Below the pieces are notes generated by a model, which saw only the letters and a list, made by a program, of their open reading frames with translations, did not search any database and was not told the DNA's origin. Source: Streptomyces sp. LaPpAH-108 (GTDB lineage: Bacteria; Actinomycetota; Actinomycetes; Streptomycetales; Streptomycetaceae). Taken from it: a DNA stretch of 64,000 nucleotides. Positions 8,184 to 17,824 of this stretch are shown piece by piece (the stretch's first letter is position 1; each line of letters starts with the position of its first letter). The DNA is taken from assembly GCF_000373625.1 (NCBI RefSeq), contig NZ_KB891987.1, positions 555,161 through 619,160 on the forward strand. The letters are read 5' to 3'. The position numbers were made by a program, and so were the translations under genes.

Positions 8184-9170
8184 GTGACCAGTGGTAGCGG
8201 CACCCGGAAGCAGCCGAGTCTGGCGCAGCTGCGGGCCTTCGCGGCGGTGGCGGAGCATCTGCACTTCCGGGACGCGGCGGCGGCCATCGGGATGAGCCAG
8301 CCCGCGCTGTCCGGCGCGGTCTCGGCCCTGGAGGACGCGCTCGGTGTGACCCTCGTCGAGCGTACGACCCGCAAGGTGCTGCTCTCGCCCGCCGGGGAAC
8401 GGCTCGCGGTGCGGGCCAAGGCGGTGCTCGCGGAGGTCGGGGCGTTCCTGGAGGAGGCCGAGGCGGTGCGCGCGCCGTTCACCGGGATGCTGCGGCTCGG
8501 GGTCATCCCCACCGTCGCGCCGTATCTGCTGCCCACCGTGCTGCGGCTGGTGCACGAGCGCTATCCGCAGCTCGACCTACAGGTGCACGAGGAGCAGACC
8601 GCGAACCTGGTGGAGGGACTGCACTCCGGGCGCCTTGACCTGCTGCTGCTCGCGGTGCCGCTCGCCGTGCCCGGGGTGGTCGAACTCCCTTTGTTCGACG
8701 AGGACTTCGTGCTGGTCACCCCGCTGGACCATCCGCTGGGCGGCGGCGACGGCATCCCGCGCGAGGCGCTGAAGGAGCTGAACCTGCTGCTCCTTGACGA
8801 GGGGCACTGTCTGCGCGACCAGGCGCTGGAGATCTGCCGCGAGGCCGGGCGCGAGTTCCGGGGCGCGGGACGCGGCGGGCGTCCGGCGACCGCACCGGTC
8901 ACCACCACGGCCGCCGGGCTGTCCACCCTCGTCCAGCTCGTCGCGGGCGGCCTCGGCTGCACCCTGCTGCCGCGTACCGCGATGGACCTGGAGACGGCCC
9001 GGGGTGACCGGCTGCGCACCGCGCGCTTCGCCGACCCGGCCCCCAGCCGCCGCGTCGGTCTCGCGATGCGCGCGGGCGCGGCCCGGGGCAGCGAGTACCA
9101 GCAACTGGCCGCCGCCCTGCGGGAGTCCCTGCGCCCGCTGCCGGTGCGGGTGCTGGACGCGGAGGCGTGA
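8184..9170 (+). CDS. oxyR: LysR-family peroxide regulator OxyR
   Basis: This 328-residue LysR-type regulator has an N-terminal winged helix (about residues 10-70: LAQLRAFAAVAEHLHFRDAA followed by MSQPALSGAVSALE) and a periplasmic-binding-like effector domain. OxyR redox cysteines are plausible in the EGHCLRD segment and in LGCTLLP near residue 260. Position and divergence from ahpCD support the name. GTG 8184 is chosen because GGAGGAGG at 8170-8177 lies 6 bases upstream; the frame stays open far upstream only because of antisense GC bias. Confidence 0.93.
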   Translation: MTSGSGTRKQPSLAQLRAFAAVAEHLHFRDAAAAIGMSQPALSGAVSALEDALGVTLVERTTRKVLLSPAGERLAVRAKAVLAEVGAFLEEAEAVRAPFTGMLRLGVIPTVAPYLLPTVLRLVHERYPQLDLQVHEEQTANLVEGLHSGRLDLLLLAVPLAVPGVVELPLFDEDFVLVTPLDHPLGGGDGIPREALKELNLLLLDEGHCLRDQALEICREAGREFRGAGRGGRPATAPVTTTAAGLSTLVQLVAGGLGCTLLPRTAMDLETARGDRLRTARFADPAPSRRVGLAMRAGAARGSEYQQLAAALRESLRPLPVRVLDAEA

Positions 9171-9172
9171 GA

Positions 9173-9208
9173 GGGCGGGGCTCCGTGAAGCACCGAGGAG
9201 CCCCGCCC
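9173..9208. terminator. convergent terminator between oxyR and the FtsX permease gene
   Basis: GGGCGGGGCTCC (9173-9184) is perfectly complementary to GGAGCCCCGCCC (9197-9208), three bases after the oxyR stop. Confidence 0.8.
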
Positions 9209-9243
9209 GTCCCGTCCCTGAGGGATGCTCAGCCCCCGAGGGG

Positions 9244-11589
9244 CTACTCCGCGCGCAGCCCCTCGGGCCGCGTCAGCCGCAGCAGCGGCGGCAGGCTGAG
9301 CAGGGTCACCGCCGCGACCATCGCCGCGCCCACCCCCGTCAGGGACAGCACGCTCGGCCAGTCCACCCGTACCGGCGTCGCCGTCATGCGCAGCAGTACG
9401 GCGCCCAGGGCGAGGCCCACCACCGAGGCCAGCGCGACGCCCAGTGCGATCGGTACGGCCGCCTGCCACAGCACCGACAGGCCCAGGGTCCGGCGCCGGG
9501 TGCCGAAGGCGACCAGGACCGACAGCAGCCTGCGCCGCTCGCGCAACTGCTCCAGCTGGGCGACCAGCAGGCTCGCCCCGATCAGCGCCAGCACACAGGT
9601 CGCGCCGATGAACAGGCCGGTGCGCAGGGAGGCGAACCCGCCGTCGGTCGTGGTCGGCGCCCAGGCGAGGACGTCCGAGACCGGGTCCACCCGCGCGGCG
9701 GTGTTGCGCACGTACTCCCGTGCGTCCGGCACCGATGAATCCAGGCGCAGGAAGACCCGGCTGGACAGCGCCGGTCCGGCCGCGGCGGGCAGCGCGGACG
9801 GGGTGATCAGCAGGCCGTTGACGCTGTGCATCAGGGAGTCCGCGCGGAAGGCCGCGTGCGGCAGCGCGGCCGGGAGCCGCAGCGGGACCGCGAGACCGGG
9901 GCCGCCCACGAAGCGCGGGTCGATCCAGGCGGGTCGGCCGGGCCGCAGCAGGCTCTCGCGCATCCGCCGGTCGAACGCGCCGGAGTCGCCGGGGCTGTTC
10001 ACGGTGAACATGTCGCCGTCGTGGCAGGACGGCAGCCGGGCCAGCTCCCGCAGGGCGGCGCAGTCGCCGACGACCAGGTCGAGATAGGAGGCCGGCTCCA
10101 GCGCCTTGTCACCGAGGTGCGTGGTGGCCAGCCCCACCGACGCCCGCACGCCCTCGGTCCGGGCGAACGCCTCGGTGGCCGAGGTGAGATCGGTGCGGTC
10201 GGTGAGGTCGACCTCGATCTGCGCACGGGTGGGATCGTGGCCGGTGTCCTTCACGTACTGGTCCTGCACGCCCGCGAACAGCATCTGGAGCGCGATCGCC
10301 CCGGCCACCGCCACCGCGATGCCGTTGACCGTGCGGGCCGCCATGTCGCCGCTCAACTGGAGCCTTCGCACGGCCAGTTGCCAGGAGAGCGGGCCGCTGC
10401 CGAGCCGGAGGACACCCCACTCCACGAGCCAGGGCAGCAGCGCGGTCACCCCGACGAGCAGCAGCAGGACGCCGCCGATGACGAGGAACTGGTTGAAGTC
10501 GCCGTGGACACGGCCTTGGTCCAGCATCGGCCAGAGCATCGCCAGCCCGGACAGCGGCAGGAGCAGCCGCCACCACAGCCGCCGTCTGCCGGTGGAGGCC
10601 GCGCGCACCACGCCGAGCGGTTCGACCACCACGGTGCGCATCGCGAACAGGGTGACCAGCACCGCGCACACCGGGACCGCCACCACGACCAGCGCGACGA
10701 GCACGGGGGAGGGCGTGACATAGCTCGGGAAGAAGCTCTCGCCCCGGATCTCCACCAGGGGCGCCAGGTGGCGTCCGGCCAGGAAGAGGACCGCGCCGAC
10801 GAGGAGGCCGAGCACCGCACCGGCCAGCGCCTCGCCCGCCGCGATCCGCCGGGTCGTGCGGCCGTCGGCGCCCACCAGCCGCAGCGCGGCCAGCCTGCGG
10901 TCGCGCCGTTCGCCGCCGAACCGTACGGCCGCCGCGACGAACACGGCCACCGGCAGCAGCAGGGTCACGAAGACGACCGTCGTCAGCAGGAGCAGCACCG
11001 GGTCGTCCTTGCCCTGCCAGGGCTGGGTCTGCCCGAAGTGGGTCAGCCGGTTCGTGCGGGCGCCGCCCGCCCGGGGCTTCAGATCCTCGGCACCCGCGTA
11101 GTAGGAGAGTTCGCGCGGACCGACCAGACCGCTCTCGCCGATGGTCCCGGTGATCTTGTACGGCAGCCGCTCGCGCAGCAGCCGGGCGCCCGGGGAGGCG
11201 AGCAGGTCCCGCAGCGCGGGGGAGACCAGCATCTCGCCCTCGGCCGGGAAGCGGTTCAGCCCCGGCGGCAGCGGCGCCTTCGGGCCCTCCGGATCGAGGA
11301 GGCGGCCCCGGATGTTCTTGTCGTGCCACCAGGTGTCGGTGGCCGCGACGACCACCGTGTCGTCGGCCTTCGGCCGGTCCGTCGCGCTGAACGAGAAGTC
11401 CTGGCGGGCCAGTTCGCGGTCGCTGCGCGCGTCCAGCATGCGGGGTATCGCGGTCGTCAGCAGCAGCAACGCCACTCCGATACCGACACCGACCGCCGTC
11501 AGTGCCGTACGGACCCACCCCTCGCGCCCTCCGGTCATGGCGAACCGGACCCCCATCCCCAGGTCGCGGGCGTACTGCCGCAGGCTCAT
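9244..11589 (-). CDS. ABC transporter permease, FtsX/MacB type
   Basis: This 781-residue membrane protein has duplicated FtsX modules. A first helix (ALTAVGVGIGVALLLLTT, near residue 30) is followed by a long extracytoplasmic domain. Then come a cluster of helices around residues 240-360, a second extracytoplasmic domain, and a final cluster ending near LTGVGAAMVAAVTLLSLPP. Such permeases act as mechanotransmitters or export lipids and drugs. The ATG at 11589 overlaps the TGA of the ATPase gene by 4 bases, indicating translational coupling and giving the start. It belongs to one operon with the ATPase and PadR regulator. Confidence 0.88.
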   Translation of the reverse strand: MSLRQYARDLGMGVRFAMTGGREGWVRTALTAVGVGIGVALLLLTTAIPRMLDARSDRELARQDFSFSATDRPKADDTVVVAATDTWWHDKNIRGRLLDPEGPKAPLPPGLNRFPAEGEMLVSPALRDLLASPGARLLRERLPYKITGTIGESGLVGPRELSYYAGAEDLKPRAGGARTNRLTHFGQTQPWQGKDDPVLLLLTTVVFVTLLLPVAVFVAAAVRFGGERRDRRLAALRLVGADGRTTRRIAAGEALAGAVLGLLVGAVLFLAGRHLAPLVEIRGESFFPSYVTPSPVLVALVVVAVPVCAVLVTLFAMRTVVVEPLGVVRAASTGRRRLWWRLLLPLSGLAMLWPMLDQGRVHGDFNQFLVIGGVLLLLVGVTALLPWLVEWGVLRLGSGPLSWQLAVRRLQLSGDMAARTVNGIAVAVAGAIALQMLFAGVQDQYVKDTGHDPTRAQIEVDLTDRTDLTSATEAFARTEGVRASVGLATTHLGDKALEPASYLDLVVGDCAALRELARLPSCHDGDMFTVNSPGDSGAFDRRMRESLLRPGRPAWIDPRFVGGPGLAVPLRLPAALPHAAFRADSLMHSVNGLLITPSALPAAAGPALSSRVFLRLDSSVPDAREYVRNTAARVDPVSDVLAWAPTTTDGGFASLRTGLFIGATCVLALIGASLLVAQLEQLRERRRLLSVLVAFGTRRRTLGLSVLWQAAVPIALGVALASVVGLALGAVLLRMTATPVRVDWPSVLSLTGVGAAMVAAVTLLSLPPLLRLTRPEGLRAE

Positions 11590-12275
11590 CCGGCCCGCTC
11601 CATGTCCCGGGTGCGGCCGTCGCGTACGACGATCTCGCGGTCCGACCAGGCGGCGACCCGGGCCTCGTGCGTGACGAGGACGACGGCCGCGTTCGTGGAG
11701 CGGGCGGCGTCGGTCAGCAGCTCCATCACGCGCTCGCCGTTGAGCGAGTCCAGCGCGCCGGTCGGCTCGTCCGCGAACAGCACCCGGGGCCCGGTGACCA
11801 GCGCCCGCGCCACCGCGACCCGCTGTCCCTGGCCGCCGGAGACCTCGCCGGGCCGTTTGCGCCTGAGGTCGTCCACCTCCAGGCGCTCCATCCACTCCAG
11901 CGCGGCCTTCTCGGCCTCCTTGCGCCCGGTGCCGTTCAGCCGCAGCGGCAGCGCCACGTTCTCCACGCAGGTCAGCTCCGGCACGAGCTGCCCGAACTGG
12001 AAGACGAACCCGAACTCGCCGCGCCGCAGGGCGCTGCGCCCGGCGTCGCTCAGCGCGGTCAGCTCGCGGCCGGAGTAGGTGATCGTGCCCGCGTCGGGCA
12101 GCACGATCCCGGCGAGACAGTGCAGCAGGGTCGACTTGCCGGAGCCGGAGGGGCCCATCACGGCGACGACCTCGCCGGGATGGATGGAGAAGTCGGCGCC
12201 GTCGAGTGCGGTGGTGGGGCCGTAGGTCTTGCGCAGGTCCCGGGCGTGGAGCAGGGAGCCTTCGGGGGGTATCAC
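11586..12275 (-). CDS. ABC transporter ATP-binding protein (MacB/LolD type)
   Basis: This 229-residue nucleotide-binding subunit carries every motif: Walker A GPSGSGKST near residue 40, the Q-loop in FVFQFGQLVPELT, signature VSGGQGQR, Walker B VLFADEPTGALD and the switch His in VLVTHEARVA. FADEPTGALD is typical of the MacB/LolD/FtsE group, which fits the FtsX-type permease downstream. Its start overlaps the padR stop by 4 bases. Confidence 0.94.
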   Translation of the reverse strand: MIPPEGSLLHARDLRKTYGPTTALDGADFSIHPGEVVAVMGPSGSGKSTLLHCLAGIVLPDAGTITYSGRELTALSDAGRSALRRGEFGFVFQFGQLVPELTCVENVALPLRLNGTGRKEAEKAALEWMERLEVDDLRRKRPGEVSGGQGQRVAVARALVTGPRVLFADEPTGALDSLNGERVMELLTDAARSTNAAVVLVTHEARVAAWSDREIVVRDGRTRDMERAG

Positions 12276-12796
12276 GAGGTCACCTCCGTGCGGAGCCGGT
12301 CCAGGCGCGCGGCGGTCAGCTCCAGCCAGCGCAGATCGGCCTCAAGATGGAACAGGGCGTGGTCACAGATCAGCTGGTCGGCGAGGTCGCCGCCGCGCTT
12401 GCGCTCGGTCAGCGCGCGCATGGCGCGCAGATGCTCGGAGCGCTGGCTGTCGAGCAGTCCGGCCGCGTCGCGCCGGGTCAGCAGCGCGAGGACGACCTTG
12501 GTGTAGAGGGTCGACTGGAGGTATTCGGCGGGCTTCTCGGGGGTGGCGAGCCAGCGTTCGACGTCGGTTATCCCGGCATCGGTGATGGCGTACCGTTTTC
12601 GTTCGGGTCCGCCGCCGGACTCGACGCCGTCGAGCTCCACCATCCCGTGCTTCAGCAGCCGGGACATGGTCGAGTAGACCTGGCCGTAGTGCAGGGGCCG
12701 GTCGTGGCCGAACTTCTCGTCGAAGGCCCGCTTCAGGTCGTAACCGTGCCGGGGGCCGGACTCCAGGAGTCCCAGGAGTGAGTGACCGATGGACAT
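12272..12796 (-). CDS. PadR-family transcriptional regulator
   Basis: This 174-residue regulator has a PadR winged helix (residues about 5-80: SLLGLLESGPRHGYDLKRAFDE, then YGQVYSTMSRLLKHGMVE) and a C-terminal helical dimerisation domain of the Vir_act_alpha_C type. It is the first gene of the ABC-FtsX cassette. Such regulators usually repress their own transporter operon until a toxic ligand binds. ATG 12796 is chosen because the protein then starts directly at the winged helix; the upstream frame crosses the palindrome described next. Confidence 0.92.
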   Translation of the reverse strand: MSIGHSLLGLLESGPRHGYDLKRAFDEKFGHDRPLHYGQVYSTMSRLLKHGMVELDGVESGGGPERKRYAITDAGITDVERWLATPEKPAEYLQSTLYTKVVLALLTRRDAAGLLDSQRSEHLRAMRALTERKRGGDLADQLICDHALFHLEADLRWLELTAARLDRLRTEVTS

Positions 12797-12807
12797 GGCG
12801 AGCACTC

Positions 12808-12820
12808 TACACACGGTGTA
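12808..12820. promoter_or_regulatory. candidate PadR operator
   Basis: TACAC-ACG-GTGTA is a perfect 5-bp inverted repeat 12 bases upstream of the padR start. It overlaps a TATACA hexamer (minus strand) that could be the -10 element, a good place for autorepression. Confidence 0.5.
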
Positions 12821-13029
12821 TACGCCGGGTTCATAGTGGGTCCGGAATCGAATACGTGCTGCCGATCGCACCCCATGAGGCAACCTTCGGCCTCTTGATT
12901 CCGTCGGTTCCGATAGGGCGGGGTGCTCATTCTCACGTCCCCGAAGGAGCGGATCAGGCGCTCTTTGTCACATAGAGGGGTGTTAGCTTTCGGAGCTGAC
13001 CCCGAGACGGAAGCGGAGCGAAGGGACCT

Positions 13030-15336
13030 ATGGGACGAGCGGAAGAGAGACGAGCGCGTCAGCGCGGCGGTCGCCGCGCGGCACCCGGAGGCCGCTCGCC
13101 GTCCCCGGCGCCCGGTGGCGGCAAGCCCGCCAAGAGCTGGATACGCAGGCTCTTCACCTGGAAGAAGATCCTCGGGACATTCCTCGGCGCCTGTCTGCTG
13201 GGTATCGGCGCCTTTGTCGCGTTCTATTTGTCGGTGGACATCCCGGCGGGCAATGTGGCCGCCCAGCAGCAGAGCAACATCTACAAGTACAGCGACGGCA
13301 AGGTCATCGCCCGCTCCGGCAAGGTCAACCGCGAGATCGTCGACCTGTCGAAGGTGCCGCGGAAGGTCCAGCTCGACTTCGTCGCCGCCGAGAACAAGTC
13401 CTTCTACACGGACCCCGGCGTCGACCTGAAGGGCACCGCGCGCGGCATCCTCAACACGCTCGCGGGGCGCGGCAAGCAGGGTGGTTCGACCATCACCCAG
13501 CAGTACGTCAAGAACTACTACCTGAACCAGGACCAGACGGTCACCCGCAAGCTCAACGAGCTGGTCATCTCCCTCAAGGTGGAGCGCGAGAAGTCCAAGG
13601 ACGAGATCCTCGCGGGCTACATCAACACCAGCTACTACGGACGCAACGCGTACGGCATCCAGGCCGCCGCCCAGGCGTACTACCACAAGGACGCCCAGAA
13701 GCTCTCGCCTGAGGAGGGCGCCTATCTGGCCGCTCTGCTCCAGGCGCCCAGCCAGTACGACTGGCAGGCCGCCACGCCCACCGGGCGGACGCTGGTGAAG
13801 CAGCGCTGGAACTACGTCCTGAACAACATGGTCAAGCAGGGCTGGCTGTCCAAGGCCGAGCGCGCCGGGATGACGTTCCCGACGCCCAAGGAGCCCAAGG
13901 CCGCCCCCGGTCTCGACGGGCAGACGGGCTATCTGGTCGACCTCGCCAACAAGCAGCTCGAGCAGCAGCTCATGAAGCAGCAGGGCCTGACCGCCTCACA
14001 GGCGGAGAACGCGGTCATCGGCAAGGGCTGGACCATCACCCTCAACGTCGACCGCAAGAAGCAGGCCGCGCTGGAGAAGGCCGTCAAGAGCCAGCTCACC
14101 TCCAAGCTCGACCCGAAGAAGCGCAAGGTCGACGGCGACATCCAGGCCGGTGCCGTCTCGGTCGACCCCAAGACGGGCCATGTCGTCGCCCTCTACGGCG
14201 GCCAGGACATCTTCAAGCACTGGACCAACAACGCCACCCGGCCCGACTACCAGCCCGCCTCCACCTTCAAGCCGGTCATCCTCGCCGCCGCGCTGGAACA
14301 GGGCGCCACCACGCAGGACGGCCGCCCCATCAACGCGAACACCGTCTACGACGGCACCAGCCGTCACCCGGTGACCGACCACGGCACCGAGGTCGGCTTC
14401 GCCCCGCCGAACGAGGACAACGCCAGCTACGGCAAGATCACCGTCCAGCAGGCCATGAACAAGTCCGTGAACTCCGTCTTCGCACAGATGGGCGTGGACG
14501 TCGGGATGCAGAAGGTCATGGACACGGCCAAGCAGCTCGGCATGGACACCAAGGGCATGCAGGCCGTCCCCGCGCAGACGCTCGGCTCCATGGGCGCCAG
14601 CCCGCTGGACATGGCCGGCATCTACGCCACCTTCGACAACCACGGCCGGAAGGTCACCCCGACCCTCATCAAGTCCGCGGAGAGCAAGGGCCGTTCGGTG
14701 CGGATGCCGGACCCGATCGGCCGTCAGGTGATCAGCCGCACCGCCGCCGACACTGTGACCTCCGTGCTCACCGGCGTGGTCGACGACGGCACCGCGCGGC
14801 AGTCGGTGGCGGCCAACCCGCTGCGCAACGGCCAGCAGGTGGCGGGCAAGACCGGTACCTCGGACGAGAACAAGTCCGCCTGGTTCACCGGCTACACGCC
14901 CGACCTGGTCACCTCGGTCGGCCTGTTCGGCGAACGGGGCAACGCGCACGTGTCGATGACGGGTGCGACCGGTCTCCTCCCGGCGCCCGGCCGTATCAAC
15001 GGCGGTGGCTACCCGGCGCAGATCTGGGCCGCGTACACCTTCGGCGTGACCGACAAGGTCCCCTTCGACCTCGACACCACGCAGGGTGCCGCCGTCGCCC
15101 CGACGGACACCCCGACCGTCAGCGACAGCCCGTCCGAGTCCGCCTCGCAGTCGCCCTCCAGCTCGCCGACCGAGTCGGAGACGCCGTCCCAGCCGCCGAC
15201 CACCGAGCCGCCCACGGAGAGCGAGACGCCGCCGACGGACCAGCCGACGACCCAGCCGCCGACCTCGGGACCGCCCACGGGGCAGTCCACCCCGCAGAAC
15301 CCGTTCGACTTCCAGAACGGCAGGGACGACGGCTGA
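13030..15336 (+). CDS. bifunctional class A penicillin-binding protein
   Basis: This 768-residue enzyme polymerises and cross-links peptidoglycan. A basic cytoplasmic start and one transmembrane helix (ILGTFLGACLLGIGAFVAFYL, about residues 48-70) precede a family-51 glycosyltransferase with catalytic Glu121 in AAENKSFY and the KQGGSTITQQYVKN block. The transpeptidase domain has S411-T-F-K414, S479-V-N481 and K607-T-G609, all three active-site motifs intact. The last 100 residues form a Ser/Thr/Pro/Glu-rich tail, common in Streptomyces class A enzymes. It is transcribed alone, divergent from padR. Confidence 0.95.
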   Translation: MGRAEERRARQRGGRRAAPGGRSPSPAPGGGKPAKSWIRRLFTWKKILGTFLGACLLGIGAFVAFYLSVDIPAGNVAAQQQSNIYKYSDGKVIARSGKVNREIVDLSKVPRKVQLDFVAAENKSFYTDPGVDLKGTARGILNTLAGRGKQGGSTITQQYVKNYYLNQDQTVTRKLNELVISLKVEREKSKDEILAGYINTSYYGRNAYGIQAAAQAYYHKDAQKLSPEEGAYLAALLQAPSQYDWQAATPTGRTLVKQRWNYVLNNMVKQGWLSKAERAGMTFPTPKEPKAAPGLDGQTGYLVDLANKQLEQQLMKQQGLTASQAENAVIGKGWTITLNVDRKKQAALEKAVKSQLTSKLDPKKRKVDGDIQAGAVSVDPKTGHVVALYGGQDIFKHWTNNATRPDYQPASTFKPVILAAALEQGATTQDGRPINANTVYDGTSRHPVTDHGTEVGFAPPNEDNASYGKITVQQAMNKSVNSVFAQMGVDVGMQKVMDTAKQLGMDTKGMQAVPAQTLGSMGASPLDMAGIYATFDNHGRKVTPTLIKSAESKGRSVRMPDPIGRQVISRTAADTVTSVLTGVVDDGTARQSVAANPLRNGQQVAGKTGTSDENKSAWFTGYTPDLVTSVGLFGERGNAHVSMTGATGLLPAPGRINGGGYPAQIWAAYTFGVTDKVPFDLDTTQGAAVAPTDTPTVSDSPSESASQSPSSSPTESETPSQPPTTEPPTESETPPTDQPTTQPPTSGPPTGQSTPQNPFDFQNGRDDG

Positions 15337-15359
15337 GGCCACAGGCCCTCGGCAGCGCG

Positions 15360-15390
15360 CAGGGCGCCCGGCGATTCGCCGGGCGCCCTG
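15360..15390. terminator. 14-bp perfect hairpin between convergent genes
   Basis: CAGGGCGCCCGGCG (15360-15373) and CGCCGGGCGCCCTG (15377-15390) pair perfectly around a 3-nt loop, between the PBP stop and the convergent phosphatase gene. Confidence 0.85.
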
Positions 15391-15414
15391 CGTCGTACCG
15401 CGAGCCGAGCGGGC

Positions 15415-17592
15415 TCAGCTTCCGCTCAGCTCGAACCACACCACCTTGCCCGCGCTCAGCCGGGTCGCGCCCCAGCGCCGGGCCAGCTTGTTGACCAGGT
15501 ACAGCCCGCGCCCGCCCTCGTCCGTGGCGCGGGCCTGGCAGAGCCGGGGCAGCCGCGGGATGTCGTCGGACACCTCGCAGCGCAGCACGTCCGTGCGCAG
15601 CAGCCGCACGGACACCGGACGCGTGGTGTAGCGCACCGCGTTGGTGACGACCTCGCTGACCAGCAGCTCCAGCGAGTCCGTCAGGTCCTCCAGGCCCCAC
15701 TCGGCCAGCGCGGCGCGGGCCAGCCTGCGGGCCTTGCCCGGGGTGGCGTCGTGCGCGTCCAGCGTCCAGTGCTTCACGTCGCTGGAGGTGATCCCGTCGA
15801 ACCGGGCGGCGAGCAGCGCGATGTCGTCGTCCCGGTCGCCCGGGCCGAGCATGTCGAGCACCTCGTCGCACAGGGCCTCCAGCGGCGGCGGATGACCGGG
15901 ACCGGTCAGCCGCGCGGTCGCTGTCAGCTTCTCGCGCAGCTGCTCTATGCCCGTCGCCACGTCCCGCAGCCGGGACTCCACCAGACCGTCGGTGTACAGC
16001 AGCAGCGTGGCCCCGGCGGGCGCCTCCAGCTCGACCGCCTCGAAGTCCACCCCGCCGACTCCGATGGGCGCGTTCGGCGGCACGCGCAGCACCTCGGCGT
16101 CGCCGCCCAGGTGCAGCAGCACCGGCGGCGGATGACCGGCGTTGGCGATGGTGATGCGCTGCGCTATCGGGTCGTAGACCGCGTACAGACACGTCGCCAT
16201 GCGGTCGGTGCCCAGGCGCTGGGCCTGCTCGTCCAGATGGTGCAGCACCTCCTGCGGGGGCAGGTCGAGTCCGGCCAGGGTCTGCGCGGTCGTGCGCAGC
16301 TGGCCCATGATCGCCGCCGAGGTCATGGAGTGGCCCATGACGTCACCGACCACCAGCGCCACCCGGCTGCCCGGCAGCGGGATCGCGTCGTACCAGTCGC
16401 CGCCCACCCGCGCCGTCTCCGCCGCGGGCAGATAGCGCGAGGCCAGCCGCACACCGGTGGGGCGCGGCAGGGTCTCGGGCAGCATGGTGCGCTGGAGTTC
16501 GTCGGCGATGTACGCCTCGCGGCCGTACAGCACCGCCTTGTCGATGCCGAGCGCGCTGTGCGTGGCCAGTTGCGCCGCGACCAGCAGGTCCTCCGCCTCG
16601 AACGCCAGGCGCTCGGGGCGGCGCAGGAACAGCGCGGCGCCGATCACCCGGCGCCGTCCGCGCAGCGGCGCGAGGATCGCGTGCTGCCCGTCGGGGACCA
16701 GCGCCTCGCCCTCCTCGCCGAGCAGTTCGGGCAGCGCGGCGCGGGCGGCGGGCGAGTCCGCGAACACCGGACGCACCCCGCGCAGCACCTCGTTCAGCGC
16801 GCCGCCCGGGCGCACCTCGCACAGCTCGGCGGTCAGCGCGGAGGGCCCGGAGAACGCGGCGAGCCCCGGGGACTCCCCGTCCGGCTCCGGGTACGGCGCG
16901 GGCAGCAGCGCCTCGGTGTCCCGCTCGTCCGGGACACGGTCGCTGCGCCGCAGCCGCAGCACCACAGGACCGGTGGGCCGCTCGTCGCCGACGGGCAGCG
17001 GGTCGCGCAGATAGACCAGGATCGCGTCCGAGAACGTCGGCACCGTGGCCCGGCACAGCCCCATCACGATCTCGTCGAGATCGAGGCCGCGCGCGATCCG
17101 CCGGGTCGCCGCGCCCACGAACCGGAGCCGGTCCCCGTCGCGCCGCATGGGCATCGGCCGCCCCGGCGGCAGCCCGCGTCCGGTACGGCGCTCACGGGCG
17201 CCCGGTGTCCGGTCCTGCTCGGCGCCCGGCTGGGCCGGAATGCCCTCAGGGGCGGGCCGGGGGCGGTGGGTGCTGCCCTGCTCGGCGGCGGTGGCCGGCT
17301 GGGAGTGCTCGGGGCCGTTGACTGGGGGCTCCTTCCCCTTGTTCCCCTTGCCGCCGCCGCGCTTTCCGCGCGGCGGCGTGCCCGGGGAGGACGACGGGCC
17401 GTCCGCCCGGGACTGGGCCGGCAGCCCCGGCCCGCCGAGCGGCGCCGGGGTACGCAGACGCGCCCCGCGGGAGTCCGCGGGGTCCACGCCCGGCTGGGGG
17501 CGTTCGTAGGAGGAAGTGGGCTGCTCCGTCACGCGTGTCGAATCCGTCCGTCCGGGGCCGCGCGCCAGGCGCGCGTGTGGTGCCGCCGACAT
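15415..17592 (-). CDS. GAF-PP2C phosphatase with C-terminal anti-sigma-type kinase domain
   Basis: This 725-residue signalling protein has four parts: a disordered Pro/Gly/Arg-rich N-terminus (1 to about 130), a GAF-like sensor (about 150-345), a SpoIIE/RsbU PP2C phosphatase (about 355-580) and a HATPase_c domain (about 595-725). The phosphatase contains YLPAAETARVGGDWYDAIPL and VVGDVMGHS, which provide metal-binding Asp residues. The ATPase part contains ELLVSEVVTNAVRYT. In Streptomyces such fusions set partner switching of anti-sigma-factor antagonists. No sigma factor lies nearby. The start is uncertain, because a GTG about 20 codons in (VTEQPTSSYE) is possible and neither has a good ribosome site. 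Confidence 0.85.
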   Translation of the reverse strand: MSAAPHARLARGPGRTDSTRVTEQPTSSYERPQPGVDPADSRGARLRTPAPLGGPGLPAQSRADGPSSSPGTPPRGKRGGGKGNKGKEPPVNGPEHSQPATAAEQGSTHRPRPAPEGIPAQPGAEQDRTPGARERRTGRGLPPGRPMPMRRDGDRLRFVGAATRRIARGLDLDEIVMGLCRATVPTFSDAILVYLRDPLPVGDERPTGPVVLRLRRSDRVPDERDTEALLPAPYPEPDGESPGLAAFSGPSALTAELCEVRPGGALNEVLRGVRPVFADSPAARAALPELLGEEGEALVPDGQHAILAPLRGRRRVIGAALFLRRPERLAFEAEDLLVAAQLATHSALGIDKAVLYGREAYIADELQRTMLPETLPRPTGVRLASRYLPAAETARVGGDWYDAIPLPGSRVALVVGDVMGHSMTSAAIMGQLRTTAQTLAGLDLPPQEVLHHLDEQAQRLGTDRMATCLYAVYDPIAQRITIANAGHPPPVLLHLGGDAEVLRVPPNAPIGVGGVDFEAVELEAPAGATLLLYTDGLVESRLRDVATGIEQLREKLTATARLTGPGHPPPLEALCDEVLDMLGPGDRDDDIALLAARFDGITSSDVKHWTLDAHDATPGKARRLARAALAEWGLEDLTDSLELLVSEVVTNAVRYTTRPVSVRLLRTDVLRCEVSDDIPRLPRLCQARATDEGGRGLYLVNKLARRWGATRLSAGKVVWFELSGS

Positions 17593-17824
17593 GCCGATAC
17601 CCGCAATACGTGCCCCGGGAACGGATTTCCCGCGTGGTCAGGGGTCGTTCCGCCGCCCCGGGCGCTGTCCGCCCGGCCGGTGCCGCCGTTCCCGTACCCC
17701 TCGCTCACGTCCTGCCGCCCCTCGGTGACATATGGTCAAGCCCGGCGTGTGTTCCGGTAGTTGCAACTCGATGCCCTTGCGGAGGACGATCCTACGTTTG
17801 TGGTCCGGGGGCGCATCAAGGGTC

